Assembly: GCA_946625055.1 (NCBI GenBank)
Contig: CAMOSS010000003.1
Location: 1 to 37,152, forward strand
Source of the DNA: an uncultured Caryophanales bacterium
GTDB taxonomy: Bacteria; Bacillota_I; Bacilli_A; RFN20; CAG-826
Direction: 5' to 3'
DNA length: 37,152 nt
In this document: one piece after another, positions 9,471 through 18,543 of the stretch
Layout of the letters: each line of letters starts with the position of its first letter
Position numbering within the stretch: the stretch's first letter is position 1
Program-made: the position numbers and the translations under genes
The notes under the pieces: model-generated
What the model was told of the DNA's origin: nothing
The model's database searches: none
The model's input: the letters and a program-made list of their open reading frames with translations, nothing else

Positions 9471-9491
9471 AAAGAGGTCAAAGACCTCTTT
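9471..9491 (-). terminator. Terminator of the EF-G-like gene
   Basis: Perfect hairpin AAAGAGGTC-AAA-GACCTCTTT just downstream of the gene, upstream of the DegV SD. Confidence 0.75.
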
Positions 9492-9501
9492 ATTTTATTG
9501 A

Positions 9502-11559
9502 TTAGTTGTTGTTAATCTTGTTTTCTTTAACAACTTTATCCACGAGGTATTGTGGGACTTCTTCGTAACTATAGAATTCTCTATTAAAGTAACCAGAAGC
9601 TTGTGTAATGGATTTAAGTTGTGTGGCGTAATCAATGATTTCGGCTTCAGGAATTAAAGCTTCAATTTCTTGAGTTCCGTGTTCGCCTTCAACCATGTTT
9701 TGAATTCTTGCTCTTCTTGTGTTGAGGTCAGACATGACATCACCGGTATATTTGGATTCAACATTAACGGTAATCTTCATGATTGGTTCAAGAATAATTG
9801 GTTTACATTTTGGATATGCTTCTTTGAAGGCTAAGATGGCAGCCATCTTGAAGGCGGCTTCGTTGGAATCAACTGGGTGATATTTACCATCGACTAAGAC
9901 GGCTTTAACACCTATGACTGGGAAACCAGCAAGTGGTCCAGTTTTAACAGCTTCAAAGAAACCTTTTTCAACTGCTGGGAAGTAGTTTTTAGGAACAGCA
10001 CCACCGAAGACTTCTTCTGCAAAGCAGTTTTCTTCAGCTGGTTCAAATCTCATATCGACAACACCATAGAATCCACTACCACCGGATTGTTTGACATAAC
10101 GACCAATGGCTTGACCTGTGGCTTTGATTGATTCACGATAGACGATTTTCATTTCTTCTGTAGCGACATCAATCTTGTATAAGTTTTTAAGTTTTTCTAA
10201 GACGTAATCTAATTGTGAATTAGAAACACCACCGAGTAATAATTGCTTTGTTTCATTATTTCTCTTCACTTCGATGGTTGGGTCTTCGAGTTGAATTTTT
10301 GCTAAAGCTGGTCCAATCTTTGCTTCATCGTTTTTGTTCTTTAAGACGATAGCTCTGAATAAGACAGCGGTTGGATATTTAACAGGCTTATATGTAATGA
10401 CTGATTTTGGTGAGCATAATGTCATTGTGGAAGCAACACCTTCCATACGGGTAACTGCGCCGATATCACCAGCAAAGATTTCTGGGATAGCATTTAAGTT
10501 CTTACCGCACATAGAATAGAGTGCGCCAACACGTTGTGTTGAACCATTGACATAAACTTCTTCACCGACTTTTAAGGAACCAGAATTAACTTTAATTAAG
10601 TTAATAACACCAGCGTATGGATCGCACACTGTTTTGAAGACATAAGCTGAGAATGGTTCATCAACGGATGATTTTCTTTCAACGATATTACCAGATTCAT
10701 CTGTGGCTTCTAATGGTTTTAAGTCAGCTGGGTTTGGTAAATAATCGATAAACATATCGAGCATTGTGCGTAAGCCAACGTTCTTTAATGCAGAACCGAC
10801 TAAGACAGGAACTAATTCGCCAGAAAGAACACCAGTTCTTAATCCACCATGGATTTCTTCTATGGAAAGTTCTTCTCCACCAAAGTATTTTTCGAGTAAT
10901 TCATCAGATGTACCAGCAACTGCTTCAAGAATTGCATCGTGTAAACTATCAACTTTAGCTTTCTTATCACCGAATAATTCTTCGGAAACAAGGTTCTTTC
11001 CATCATCTTTGACAGCGTTCATGTCAACAACGTTGACATAACCATCAAATGAATTGCCATGGCCTAATGGATAGCAGAATGGAATAGCTTCTTTACCAAG
11101 TTTTGTTCTAATTTCTTCTAAAACTTCATCGAAGTTAGCACCATCTTTTTCAAGTTTGTTAACAAAGATGAAAGCTGGGATTCCTCTTCTTCTAATTGTA
11201 TTCCAGTGTTTGATTGTGGTCATTTGAACACCGACAGAACCATCGATGACAAGAACTGCACCTTTGACAACACGGGTGACACCAATGGCTTCACCAACGA
11301 AATCATCGTTACCAGGAATATCAATTAAGTTGATCTTGTGGTCTTTATAAACGATTGGGACAACAGCGGTTTGAATGGACATTTGTCTTCTTTGTTCATC
11401 AGCTGTGTAATCGCTTAATGTGTTTTTCTTTTCAACTTCACCTTTTTGGGTGGTTAAGCCACTAACAAAAGCAAGGGCTTCAACTAATGAAGTCTTACCG
11501 GAACCTTGGTGGCCTAAAAAAGCAACGTTCCTAATGTTTGACGAGTCAAAACGAGCCAT
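9502..11559 (-). CDS. Elongation-factor-G-like GTPase (EF-G paralogue type)
   Basis: GHQGSGKTSLVEAL, DIPGNDDFVGE, FVNKLEKDGANF, domain IV/V-like C-terminus. The first GTPase loop and NTLSDYTADEQRRQMSI differ from canonical FusA. SD TTAGGAGA. Confidence 0.85.
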   Translation of the reverse strand: MARFDSSNIRNVAFLGHQGSGKTSLVEALAFVSGLTTQKGEVEKKNTLSDYTADEQRRQMSIQTAVVPIVYKDHKINLIDIPGNDDFVGEAIGVTRVVKGAVLVIDGSVGVQMTTIKHWNTIRRRGIPAFIFVNKLEKDGANFDEVLEEIRTKLGKEAIPFCYPLGHGNSFDGYVNVVDMNAVKDDGKNLVSEELFGDKKAKVDSLHDAILEAVAGTSDELLEKYFGGEELSIEEIHGGLRTGVLSGELVPVLVGSALKNVGLRTMLDMFIDYLPNPADLKPLEATDESGNIVERKSSVDEPFSAYVFKTVCDPYAGVINLIKVNSGSLKVGEEVYVNGSTQRVGALYSMCGKNLNAIPEIFAGDIGAVTRMEGVASTMTLCSPKSVITYKPVKYPTAVLFRAIVLKNKNDEAKIGPALAKIQLEDPTIEVKRNNETKQLLLGGVSNSQLDYVLEKLKNLYKIDVATEEMKIVYRESIKATGQAIGRYVKQSGGSGFYGVVDMRFEPAEENCFAEEVFGGAVPKNYFPAVEKGFFEAVKTGPLAGFPVIGVKAVLVDGKYHPVDSNEAAFKMAAILAFKEAYPKCKPIILEPIMKITVNVESKYTGDVMSDLNTRRARIQNMVEGEHGTQEIEALIPEAEIIDYATQLKSITQASGYFNREFYSYEEVPQYLVDKVVKENKINNN

Positions 11560-11646
11560 AATATTATCTCCTAAGTAGTTAAAGTAACCTTTAATATTTT
11601 ACACATAAAATAAAACGTGTGCATTATTTTATTTAGATTAAATAAT

Positions 11647-11671
11647 AAAAAGAGCCCGATGAACGGACTCT
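11647..11671 (-). terminator. Terminator after the Big_2 lipoprotein gene
   Basis: GAGCCCG (11652-11658) and CGGACTC (11664-11670) pair with one G-U; T-rich tail on the minus strand. Confidence 0.7.
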
Positions 11672-11690
11672 ATAGCATTTTTTAGGCTAA

Positions 11691-14162
11691 TTATTCAATG
11701 TCTTTAGCCATATCAATTAAGGCATTGATTTTGTTTTGAATAGAAGCATCGCTAACGCGATATCCATACATTGCGGTTTCACATGCATTCACTTCTAATA
11801 GTTTTGCTTGAACCACTAATGCTTGAGCGTTAAATGCTGCTTTCTTAGCAGTAATTTCTTCACTTCCTTCGGCCTTAACAAGTTCTTTAAATAAATTCAT
11901 TAACTCATCATACATGTTGTTTTGATAAGTGTTAGAAGCGTTAACTATCTTTTCTCTAGTTTCCGTATTGAGATTAAGTTTTGTTCTTAATTCAAGAGAA
12001 CCTGCTTCTTGAGAACGTCTAATTCCAAGAATTGAATTTGAATATCCATCGATACATTTGTTGAGAAGTGAGAGATTAAGGAGTTGTTCAAATAAATCTG
12101 TATCATCTTGAATTAGTTCAACATATCTCACAAAACAATCTGTGGATAATCTTGTTAATTCATTTAATTCAGTTCCCTTTGAAACAAGCATTTCTTCAAA
12201 GCTATCAAAGTAATCTGAGAGTTCACCAACGAAGTTTCTCTTTGAGTATTTTGCTGGGATAACAAGTGTTCCAACAAAGTCTTGATAGAAGGTTATAATT
12301 GATGAATATTCATCGATGAGATTAACAACCGCAGTTTTGTCATTATTCTCTTTCACACTTTCAGCGTTTAATTTGAAGGCATCAAGTCTATTTGAGAAAG
12401 CTTCTAAGAAACTATTTTGAATGTTCTTTACTGAATTATAATGGTTTTCATTTTCTTCTTTTAAACGAAGATCCCAATCTTTATATTCAATGATATCTTC
12501 TAAAGCTTCAATAACCTTATCCACTGTATCAATCGTGGAGAAATCTAAAGAATTGACTATGTCATTGACTGAATTTTTAATTTTCAATAACTCGTTTTGA
12601 ATCTTGAGTTCATCATAGCCACCTTCAAGCATTCCTTTAACAGAATCAGGTAATGATTGATATTGACTTAAGGCTTCTTCATATAAAGCAATAGAGTCTT
12701 TTGCAATTGAGATTTCATTTCTTCTAAAGCCTAAATTTGAATAGTCAATTAAGTAGTTCAATTTCGCATAGAACTTATCAAAAATTGAAGCATCATTTCT
12801 TAATCTATAGTTTCTAGCATCCACTGTCTTAAATAGGTTATTATCTTCCCTAGCATTTTCGTCGATATTAATTTGAGCATGGACACCGATTTCTTTAGCG
12901 TCTTCAGAGGCTTGACCTTTACCATAGAATTCAAAGCCGGCGATATGTGTATGTCCATCATCGCCACGGTACAAAGTAACTTTTGAACCAACATTTCCGA
13001 TGTTCACCATATCAAATAAATTAGACATAATTGTTGGAAGGCCCAACATCCCAAGAACCACTCTCATCGCTGCTTTCTTTGCGGTGTCATTAAAGGTGAA
13101 ATCAAGATTGACATAATCTTTTGAATTCTTAACATAAGATTCTTTCTTCACATCAACTCCGCCAAGAATGACGGCTAAAGTATTTCCAATCGCGGACAAA
13201 GTGGCATTAGTTTCTTCAGAAATAAGATCACCATCAGACATTTGAGAAAGTAGTCCAATGTAGTCAATCTTTTCTAATTCATTATTTTCAAAGTCTATTC
13301 TTTGAATAAGTGAGATGATAGCCTTGATTAAATCAAGAGTATTGACACTTTCTTCTTTATCTTCTAATTCTTCTTCATAGAATGTTAATGTGTCTTTAGA
13401 CACATATCCACCAGTCGAACGAATGTCTTCCCCATAATATGAGAAGAAGTTTTCATTATGTTCTTCTGAATATGTGAGAAGTTCATCATCACTCATTTCA
13501 GAAATCTTTTTCTCCAAAGCTTGGAAGTGAGCAGCAAAGGCTCTTTCTTCTCCGCTTCTATCATCATCGAGCAAAACTCCATATTCAGAATCTCTAAAGT
13601 TAGTGACAAAACTCATATAGCTAACATTGTTTCTAATCTGCTGAGCCTTATTTTCAGTTACAGTTGTTTTTAAAACATCTGTGTTAGCAATGAATTCATT
13701 ATTCTCTCTATAAACAAGAAGACCATCTCTAGCGGTATAAGCGAGTTCAAGAGGAGAGTTAAAGGTTCTACTTTCTATATAGTCTCCACCATCAAAGGAC
13801 AAAATGACGGAACCATTTCTAACTAAAACATTATCAACGACAGGAGTTGAAACTCTAACATGGCAAACTTGTTCAATATCATTAGCGTGAACAAGGATAT
13901 TTGTTTCACCCTTAGCCACCGCTGTGATATAACCTTGAGAGTTAATAGCAGCAATCTTAGGATTCATTGAATAGTAATAAATTTTACTATTCTCGTCACC
14001 ACCAGTAAGCGTGACATTAAGTTTGTAGCGATCCCCAACATTTAAAGTAACGTTGTTACTTTGTAGAATAACTGCTGTAATAGGTTCAACTTTTTTAGAT
14101 GACTTATTACATCCAGTCAACACTAGTAATGAGGAACATAGAATCAATAATGTTTTTTTCAT
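11691..14162 (-). CDS. Lipoprotein with bacterial Ig-like (Big_2) domain and long helical C-terminal region, function unknown
   Basis: MKKTLLILCSSLLVLTGCNKS lipobox; Big_2-like VTLNVGDRYKLNVTLTGG...MNPKIAAINSQGYITAVAKGETNILVHAND. SD AGAGGAC before ATG 14162 (ORF track starts 27 nt further upstream). Confidence 0.8.
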   Translation of the reverse strand: MKKTLLILCSSLLVLTGCNKSSKKVEPITAVILQSNNVTLNVGDRYKLNVTLTGGDENSKIYYYSMNPKIAAINSQGYITAVAKGETNILVHANDIEQVCHVRVSTPVVDNVLVRNGSVILSFDGGDYIESRTFNSPLELAYTARDGLLVYRENNEFIANTDVLKTTVTENKAQQIRNNVSYMSFVTNFRDSEYGVLLDDDRSGEERAFAAHFQALEKKISEMSDDELLTYSEEHNENFFSYYGEDIRSTGGYVSKDTLTFYEEELEDKEESVNTLDLIKAIISLIQRIDFENNELEKIDYIGLLSQMSDGDLISEETNATLSAIGNTLAVILGGVDVKKESYVKNSKDYVNLDFTFNDTAKKAAMRVVLGMLGLPTIMSNLFDMVNIGNVGSKVTLYRGDDGHTHIAGFEFYGKGQASEDAKEIGVHAQINIDENAREDNNLFKTVDARNYRLRNDASIFDKFYAKLNYLIDYSNLGFRRNEISIAKDSIALYEEALSQYQSLPDSVKGMLEGGYDELKIQNELLKIKNSVNDIVNSLDFSTIDTVDKVIEALEDIIEYKDWDLRLKEENENHYNSVKNIQNSFLEAFSNRLDAFKLNAESVKENNDKTAVVNLIDEYSSIITFYQDFVGTLVIPAKYSKRNFVGELSDYFDSFEEMLVSKGTELNELTRLSTDCFVRYVELIQDDTDLFEQLLNLSLLNKCIDGYSNSILGIRRSQEAGSLELRTKLNLNTETREKIVNASNTYQNNMYDELMNLFKELVKAEGSEEITAKKAAFNAQALVVQAKLLEVNACETAMYGYRVSDASIQNKINALIDMAKDIE

Positions 14163-14169
14163 AGAAAAA

Positions 14170-14187
14170 GTCCTCTTTAACAAGGAC
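14170..14187 (-). promoter_or_regulatory. Small hairpin pairing the SD of the lipoprotein gene (GTCCT...AGGAC)
   Basis: Minus strand GTCCTTGTTAAAGAGGAC: 5-bp stem (6 with a G-U) containing the AGAGGAC SD. Confidence 0.4.
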
Positions 14188-14230
14188 ATATTAGCACATC
14201 TTTATAAAAATAATTACTGCTTTTTAATTA

Positions 14231-15133
14231 TTAAAACCCGACAATTAAGCAAGTTAAATAGCCAAATAATAAGGAGACAAAGAAACAAATGCCTAAAATC
14301 ACAAAGGCGGACTTAATTGTTTTCTTGTTCTTTAGTAATACCATCAAACCAAGACCAGCATTCATTAAAAGTCCAGATAGAAGCGCACCAAATGAAAGAT
14401 GCCCGTTAATGAACAATTCAGAAATAACCACTGATGAAGCACAGTTAGGAATCACACCAATAATGGTTGAGAACAATGGAGCAAGATATCTGTTTGAACT
14501 AATAAAACTAGAGAATGTTTCTTCTCCAATAAATCCAATTAAAAAACCAAAGAATAAGTTGACTGCTAAAACATAAGCAAATAGTTCAAGGGAGTGAAGC
14601 AATGGATGAATAAAGTGTTCATGGAAAGCGCTTTCTTTATGATGTTCTTCTTCCTCATTTTCTTCATGATGATGAGCATGAATATGAGCGTGATGGCATT
14701 CATCAACATTCACTTCTTCTTCAAGATGTAATTCTTGTTTTGCATAGATTAAATCAATAAGGAAACCAATGACAAAACCTATGACAAATTTTAAACCTAC
14801 AAGTGGTAATATTGCTAATGCCACTTTTGACCCTGAAGATAACAATAAAGGAATAGCCTCATCAGAACATGATAAGAATATAGCAACAATCGTTCCAATT
14901 GTGATGTGCCTACCAATATAGAGATCCGCTCCTAATACTGAGGTTCCGCATTGAGGAATCAATCCAAATAAAGCACCAAAAAGAGGTGCAATTCTTCTAT
15001 TTTTCTCTAAAATTTCCTTCATTTTGATTTTTATAAAGGAAAAGATAAATTCAAAGATAAAGACAAAAAGAAGGACAAGCGCACTGTCTTTTAATGCATC
15101 TAAAAATATGTCTAAGGCTAGCTCCAAAGTCAT
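14231..15133 (-). CDS. Putative 10TM heavy-metal exporter, ArsP_2 / putative manganese transporter family
   Basis: Two related membrane halves, GALFGLIPQCGTSVLGADLYIGRHITIGTIVAIFLSCSDEAIP and TIIGVIPNCASSVVISELFINGHLSFGALLSGLLMNAGLG; His-rich loop CHHAHIHAHHHEENEEEEHH. Confidence 0.82.
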   Translation of the reverse strand: MTLELALDIFLDALKDSALVLLFVFIFEFIFSFIKIKMKEILEKNRRIAPLFGALFGLIPQCGTSVLGADLYIGRHITIGTIVAIFLSCSDEAIPLLLSSGSKVALAILPLVGLKFVIGFVIGFLIDLIYAKQELHLEEEVNVDECHHAHIHAHHHEENEEEEHHKESAFHEHFIHPLLHSLELFAYVLAVNLFFGFLIGFIGEETFSSFISSNRYLAPLFSTIIGVIPNCASSVVISELFINGHLSFGALLSGLLMNAGLGLMVLLKNKKTIKSAFVILGICFFVSLLFGYLTCLIVGF

Positions 15134-15534
15134 TATTTATTTCCTCTACAATCTTCACAAATACCGTAGAAACTAACCCTTGATTTGTTAACCTTAAAAT
15201 TGTGATCTTTTGATATGTGATTAACGATGTGTTCGACCTCATCACAATCCATGTGAATTAACTTCCCACATTTCTCACAAATGAGGTGGAAATGATTCAT
15301 GCAATCATCGTGTGATTTAATTTGATAACAGGCCTTTGAAGTATTGTCGAAAACTATCTTTTGAATCAAACCTTCTTGAGCGAGTTCATCAACTCTACGA
15401 TAAATTGTGGCAATAGAAACATTCTCGCCTTTTTCATCCAAAAGCGTTTTTATTTCTTCAACAGTGAGATGTCTATCTTCATTGTCTTTAAAGAGATCTA
15501 ATATTGTTTGTTTTTGTTTCGTTTTGTATTTCAT
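15133..15534 (-). CDS. Fur-family transcriptional regulator
   Basis: MKYKTKQKQTILDLFKDNEDRHLTVEEIKTLLDEKGENVSIATIYRRVDELAQEGLI...CEKCG...CEDC. Start moved to ATG 15534 because the ORF-track start (15600) overlaps the promoter. Confidence 0.9.
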   Translation of the reverse strand: MKYKTKQKQTILDLFKDNEDRHLTVEEIKTLLDEKGENVSIATIYRRVDELAQEGLIQKIVFDNTSKACYQIKSHDDCMNHFHLICEKCGKLIHMDCDEVEHIVNHISKDHNFKVNKSRVSFYGICEDCRGNK

Positions 15535-15537
15535 AAT

Positions 15538-15554
15538 TTGAGAACGATTATCAA
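15538..15554 (-). promoter_or_regulatory. Putative Fur-family operator TTGATAATCGTTCTCAA
   Basis: 7-3-7 inverted repeat with 6/7 complementary positions, between the predicted transcription start (TSS) and the Fur start codon. Confidence 0.6.
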
Positions 15555-15565
15555 TTTGTAAAACT

Positions 15566-15594
15566 ATTATATTTTTATTAAATATACTTGTCAA
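15566..15594 (-). promoter_or_regulatory. Consensus sigma-A promoter TTGACA-17-TATAAT of the Fur/exporter operon
   Basis: Minus strand TTGACA AGTATATTTAATAAAAA TATAAT: 12/12 consensus with a 17-bp spacer. Confidence 0.85.
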
Positions 15595-15604
15595 AGGCAA
15601 AATA

Positions 15605-15627
15605 AAAGAGCTTATTAACTAAGCCCT
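15605..15627 (-). terminator. Terminator of the carboxylesterase gene
   Basis: Minus strand GGGCTTA-GTTAA-TAAGCTC-TTTTATTTT. Confidence 0.65.
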
Positions 15628-15628
15628 A

Positions 15629-17473
15629 TTATTCGTTTGGATGTTCTACTTTATATTGTTCAAATTCTTCAAAGAATGAATACAATCTTGCGAACGGATC
15701 ATCGATTTGAGAAACATTCTTTCCAAGCTCTTGAACTTTATTTTGACTTGAATGCCACTCTGGCCAACTTGGAACTGAATCGCCAATACTTGGATCATCA
15801 TTCTTAACAAAGTTAACCCAGTAAGAGGCCATCGTATCAGATAAGTCATAATCTGATTGATTATAACGATATTGATATTTCGAGTTCTTAATATTGTTAT
15901 AAGCATAGATCATTTCTCCACTATGCCATGTTGACATATAGCCATTAGTCTTTGTAAAGACATAACGATAAACTGGTTCTCCGTTTTCTTCAGCGAGTTT
16001 ACTCCAGGCTTGATGTGGATAAACAAACCAATAGGTTGAGATAATTTCATTAAAGGCTCTATAAGCATCACCATCAGTCTTAACATCTGGATATAACGCT
16101 AATAACTTATCAGTGAGATTGCCAAACACTGCTTTCAATCTTGATTTCCAGTTGCTCTTGTTTGGTTGTCCACTGACTAAGAACATTGGAATGGTAAAGG
16201 CTTCAGCCTCATTCGCATTCGCACCATTTAATAAGATTTCTTCATTATTTTCATGTGCCTTATAAATTTCATAAGGCGATTTTGGTAAGGCATAACCATC
16301 AACACATAATGAATTGTTTTCATATTTTGTATTTACTAACTTAGTGGCAGGAATCTTTCTTAATTCTTCTACAGAAGAACACTTGAACTCTTCTTGAATA
16401 TCTTTGCCCATTTTAAGAGCTTTATCCAATGTTCTATAAGTATGTGGAGGGGTAAGAGTTGCTACACTTGAAGATTCACCAATGGCTTTTCTAAATAAGC
16501 CTTTGGCTAACGGTGAAGCACAAATCGCACTAACAGATGATGATCCTGCGGATTCACCAGCGATTGTGATGTTATCTTTATTGCCATTAAACTTACCAAT
16601 GTTATCATTGACCCATTTTAGTCCTTTAATTTGGTCTAAAAGACCATAAACACCAGTCGTGTGGTTTGGTGATTCCGCTTTTAATTCTTCGTGAGCAAAG
16701 TATCCAAAGACACCAACACGGTAAGCAACAGAAACAAAGATAATTCCTCTTTTCGCGAGTTCAGTGCCGTTATAATCCATAGATGATGTTGATCCACGCA
16801 TCAATGAACCACCATGATAAAACACTAACACCGGGGTGTTTGGCAAGGCATTCTTTGGTTTAAAGACGTTTAAATATAAACAGTCTTCACTTCTTGCTTC
16901 TATATCATGTGATCGATAATCGATGTTCCAGCCTTTTTCTAAAACTAACTGCGTTCCTGAATCAAAGAATTGATTTGATAAAGGTTGCATTGCTTTTGGG
17001 GCAAAATAAGAACAATCTTTTACTCCATCCCAAGGAACAACATCTTGAGGTTCTTTCCATCTTAATTCACCCACTGGGGCTTTCGCATATGGAATACCTG
17101 TATATATTTCAACGTTTTGTTCTTTATTTAAAACACCTTGAATTTTGCCACCTTCAACTTCGACAATGTCTGATTTGGTCGGATTTTTATAATCAACCGC
17201 TCTCACTCTTGAACTAGTAGGACCAGAGATGTTAAACAATAAGACAAGCAATAATAATCCGGCGAGGCCGTTAGCAAGTTTAAAGAACCATCTCTTTTTT
17301 AGTAAGAGTACAAATCCCGCAATCATCAGTGCGTAGATAACAAATCCGAGCACGATGCCCCACACTTTTAAATTGAACATGTCTAAAAGGAACATCAAGA
17401 TCACAAGATTTAAAGCTCCTAAAACTGAAAGGATGATTAAGTAAACAATATTGCCCTTTGTAAGTTTTTTCAT
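15629..17473 (-). CDS. Type-B carboxylesterase with N-terminal transmembrane anchor (about 3 TM)
   Basis: SEDCLYLNVFKPKNALPNTPVLVFYHGGS, GESAGSSSVSAI nucleophile elbow, N-terminal hydrophobic segments. Start chosen at MKKLTKGN (17473) with upstream GGTGAT. Confidence 0.85.
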   Translation of the reverse strand: MKKLTKGNIVYLIILSVLGALNLVILMFLLDMFNLKVWGIVLGFVIYALMIAGFVLLLKKRWFFKLANGLAGLLLLVLLFNISGPTSSRVRAVDYKNPTKSDIVEVEGGKIQGVLNKEQNVEIYTGIPYAKAPVGELRWKEPQDVVPWDGVKDCSYFAPKAMQPLSNQFFDSGTQLVLEKGWNIDYRSHDIEARSEDCLYLNVFKPKNALPNTPVLVFYHGGSLMRGSTSSMDYNGTELAKRGIIFVSVAYRVGVFGYFAHEELKAESPNHTTGVYGLLDQIKGLKWVNDNIGKFNGNKDNITIAGESAGSSSVSAICASPLAKGLFRKAIGESSSVATLTPPHTYRTLDKALKMGKDIQEEFKCSSVEELRKIPATKLVNTKYENNSLCVDGYALPKSPYEIYKAHENNEEILLNGANANEAEAFTIPMFLVSGQPNKSNWKSRLKAVFGNLTDKLLALYPDVKTDGDAYRAFNEIISTYWFVYPHQAWSKLAEENGEPVYRYVFTKTNGYMSTWHSGEMIYAYNNIKNSKYQYRYNQSDYDLSDTMASYWVNFVKNDDPSIGDSVPSWPEWHSSQNKVQELGKNVSQIDDPFARLYSFFEEFEQYKVEHPNE

Positions 17474-17535
17474 AAATTGCATCACCAACTATTATATCTT
17501 TACGATATATATGATAAGATATTTTTGGTTTTAAT

Positions 17536-18543
17536 ATGAACGAAAAATATAGAAAATATGCTCTAGTCGAACTCCATCTCCATCTTGATGGTGCTTTATC
17601 AAGCAAGGCAATTATTGAAGTTGCAAAAAAAGAAGGTTTTGATCTTCCAACTTTTGATGAGGAGGAACTAAATAAGTATTTAGTTGTTCCAAAGAATTGC
17701 CAATCGCTAAATGAATATTTAGAAAAATTTGATATTCCTAATCTTGCTCTTCAAACAGAATTTGGTTTAAGAACATGCACATTAGATCTTCTAAAAAGAT
17801 TAAGTGAAGATGGCATCAAATATGTTGAAATTAGAATGGCTCCTCAACTATCCACTCAAGGAAAATTAACTCAAGAAGAAGTCGTTATTATTCTTATCAA
17901 TGTCCTAAGAATGGGTGAAGAATTATATGGCATCAAATCGAATCTTATCCTTTGTTTAATGAGAGGTGCTTCAAAAGAAAAGAATCTTGAAACTATTGAA
18001 GTAGCCAGAAGATATTTAAATCACGGGGTAGTCTTATTAGACTTTGCTGGAGCAGAAGCCTTATGGCCAAATGATATTTATCTTGATGAATTTAAAATCA
18101 TTAATGGTTATAATATTCCCTTCACTAATCACGCTGGAGAAGCCTTAGGTGCTGGCTCAGTTAAAATAGCTCTTGATAATGGAGCGGTGAGAATTGGCCA
18201 TGGAACCCATTCTTATCAAGATGAAGAAGTGATGAAATATTTAATCGAACACAAGATTCCTTTAGAGATGTGTCCAACTTCAAATATTGATACAAAGGCT
18301 ATCAAGAATTATCAAGAAATGCCAATAAAGCAATACCTTGATAGGGGTATAATCGTGACCTTATCAACAGATGATCCAACTGTTTCAAATGTCACTTTAA
18401 AAGATGAATATGCACATCTTCAAAATGATATGGGTTTATCAGATGATGACCTACATACAATCGCATTAAATACCATTAACGCCGCAAGATTAAGCGAAGA
18501 AGAAAAAGAACAATTAAGACAAATATTGGAGAAAAACCTATGA
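17536..18543 (+). CDS. add: Adenosine deaminase
   Basis: ELHLHLDGALSSKAIIEVAKKEG, FTNHAGEALG, RIGHGTHSYQDEEVM, PLEMCPTSNIDTKAI, VTLSTDDPTVS. Confidence 0.93.
   Translation: MNEKYRKYALVELHLHLDGALSSKAIIEVAKKEGFDLPTFDEEELNKYLVVPKNCQSLNEYLEKFDIPNLALQTEFGLRTCTLDLLKRLSEDGIKYVEIRMAPQLSTQGKLTQEEVVIILINVLRMGEELYGIKSNLILCLMRGASKEKNLETIEVARRYLNHGVVLLDFAGAEALWPNDIYLDEFKIINGYNIPFTNHAGEALGAGSVKIALDNGAVRIGHGTHSYQDEEVMKYLIEHKIPLEMCPTSNIDTKAIKNYQEMPIKQYLDRGIIVTLSTDDPTVSNVTLKDEYAHLQNDMGLSDDDLHTIALNTINAARLSEEEKEQLRQILEKNL

Noticed and set aside
15535-15600. N-terminal extension of Fur in the ORF track
   Set aside because: Overlaps a perfect promoter; canonical Fur start is MKYKTKQKQTIL at 15534.
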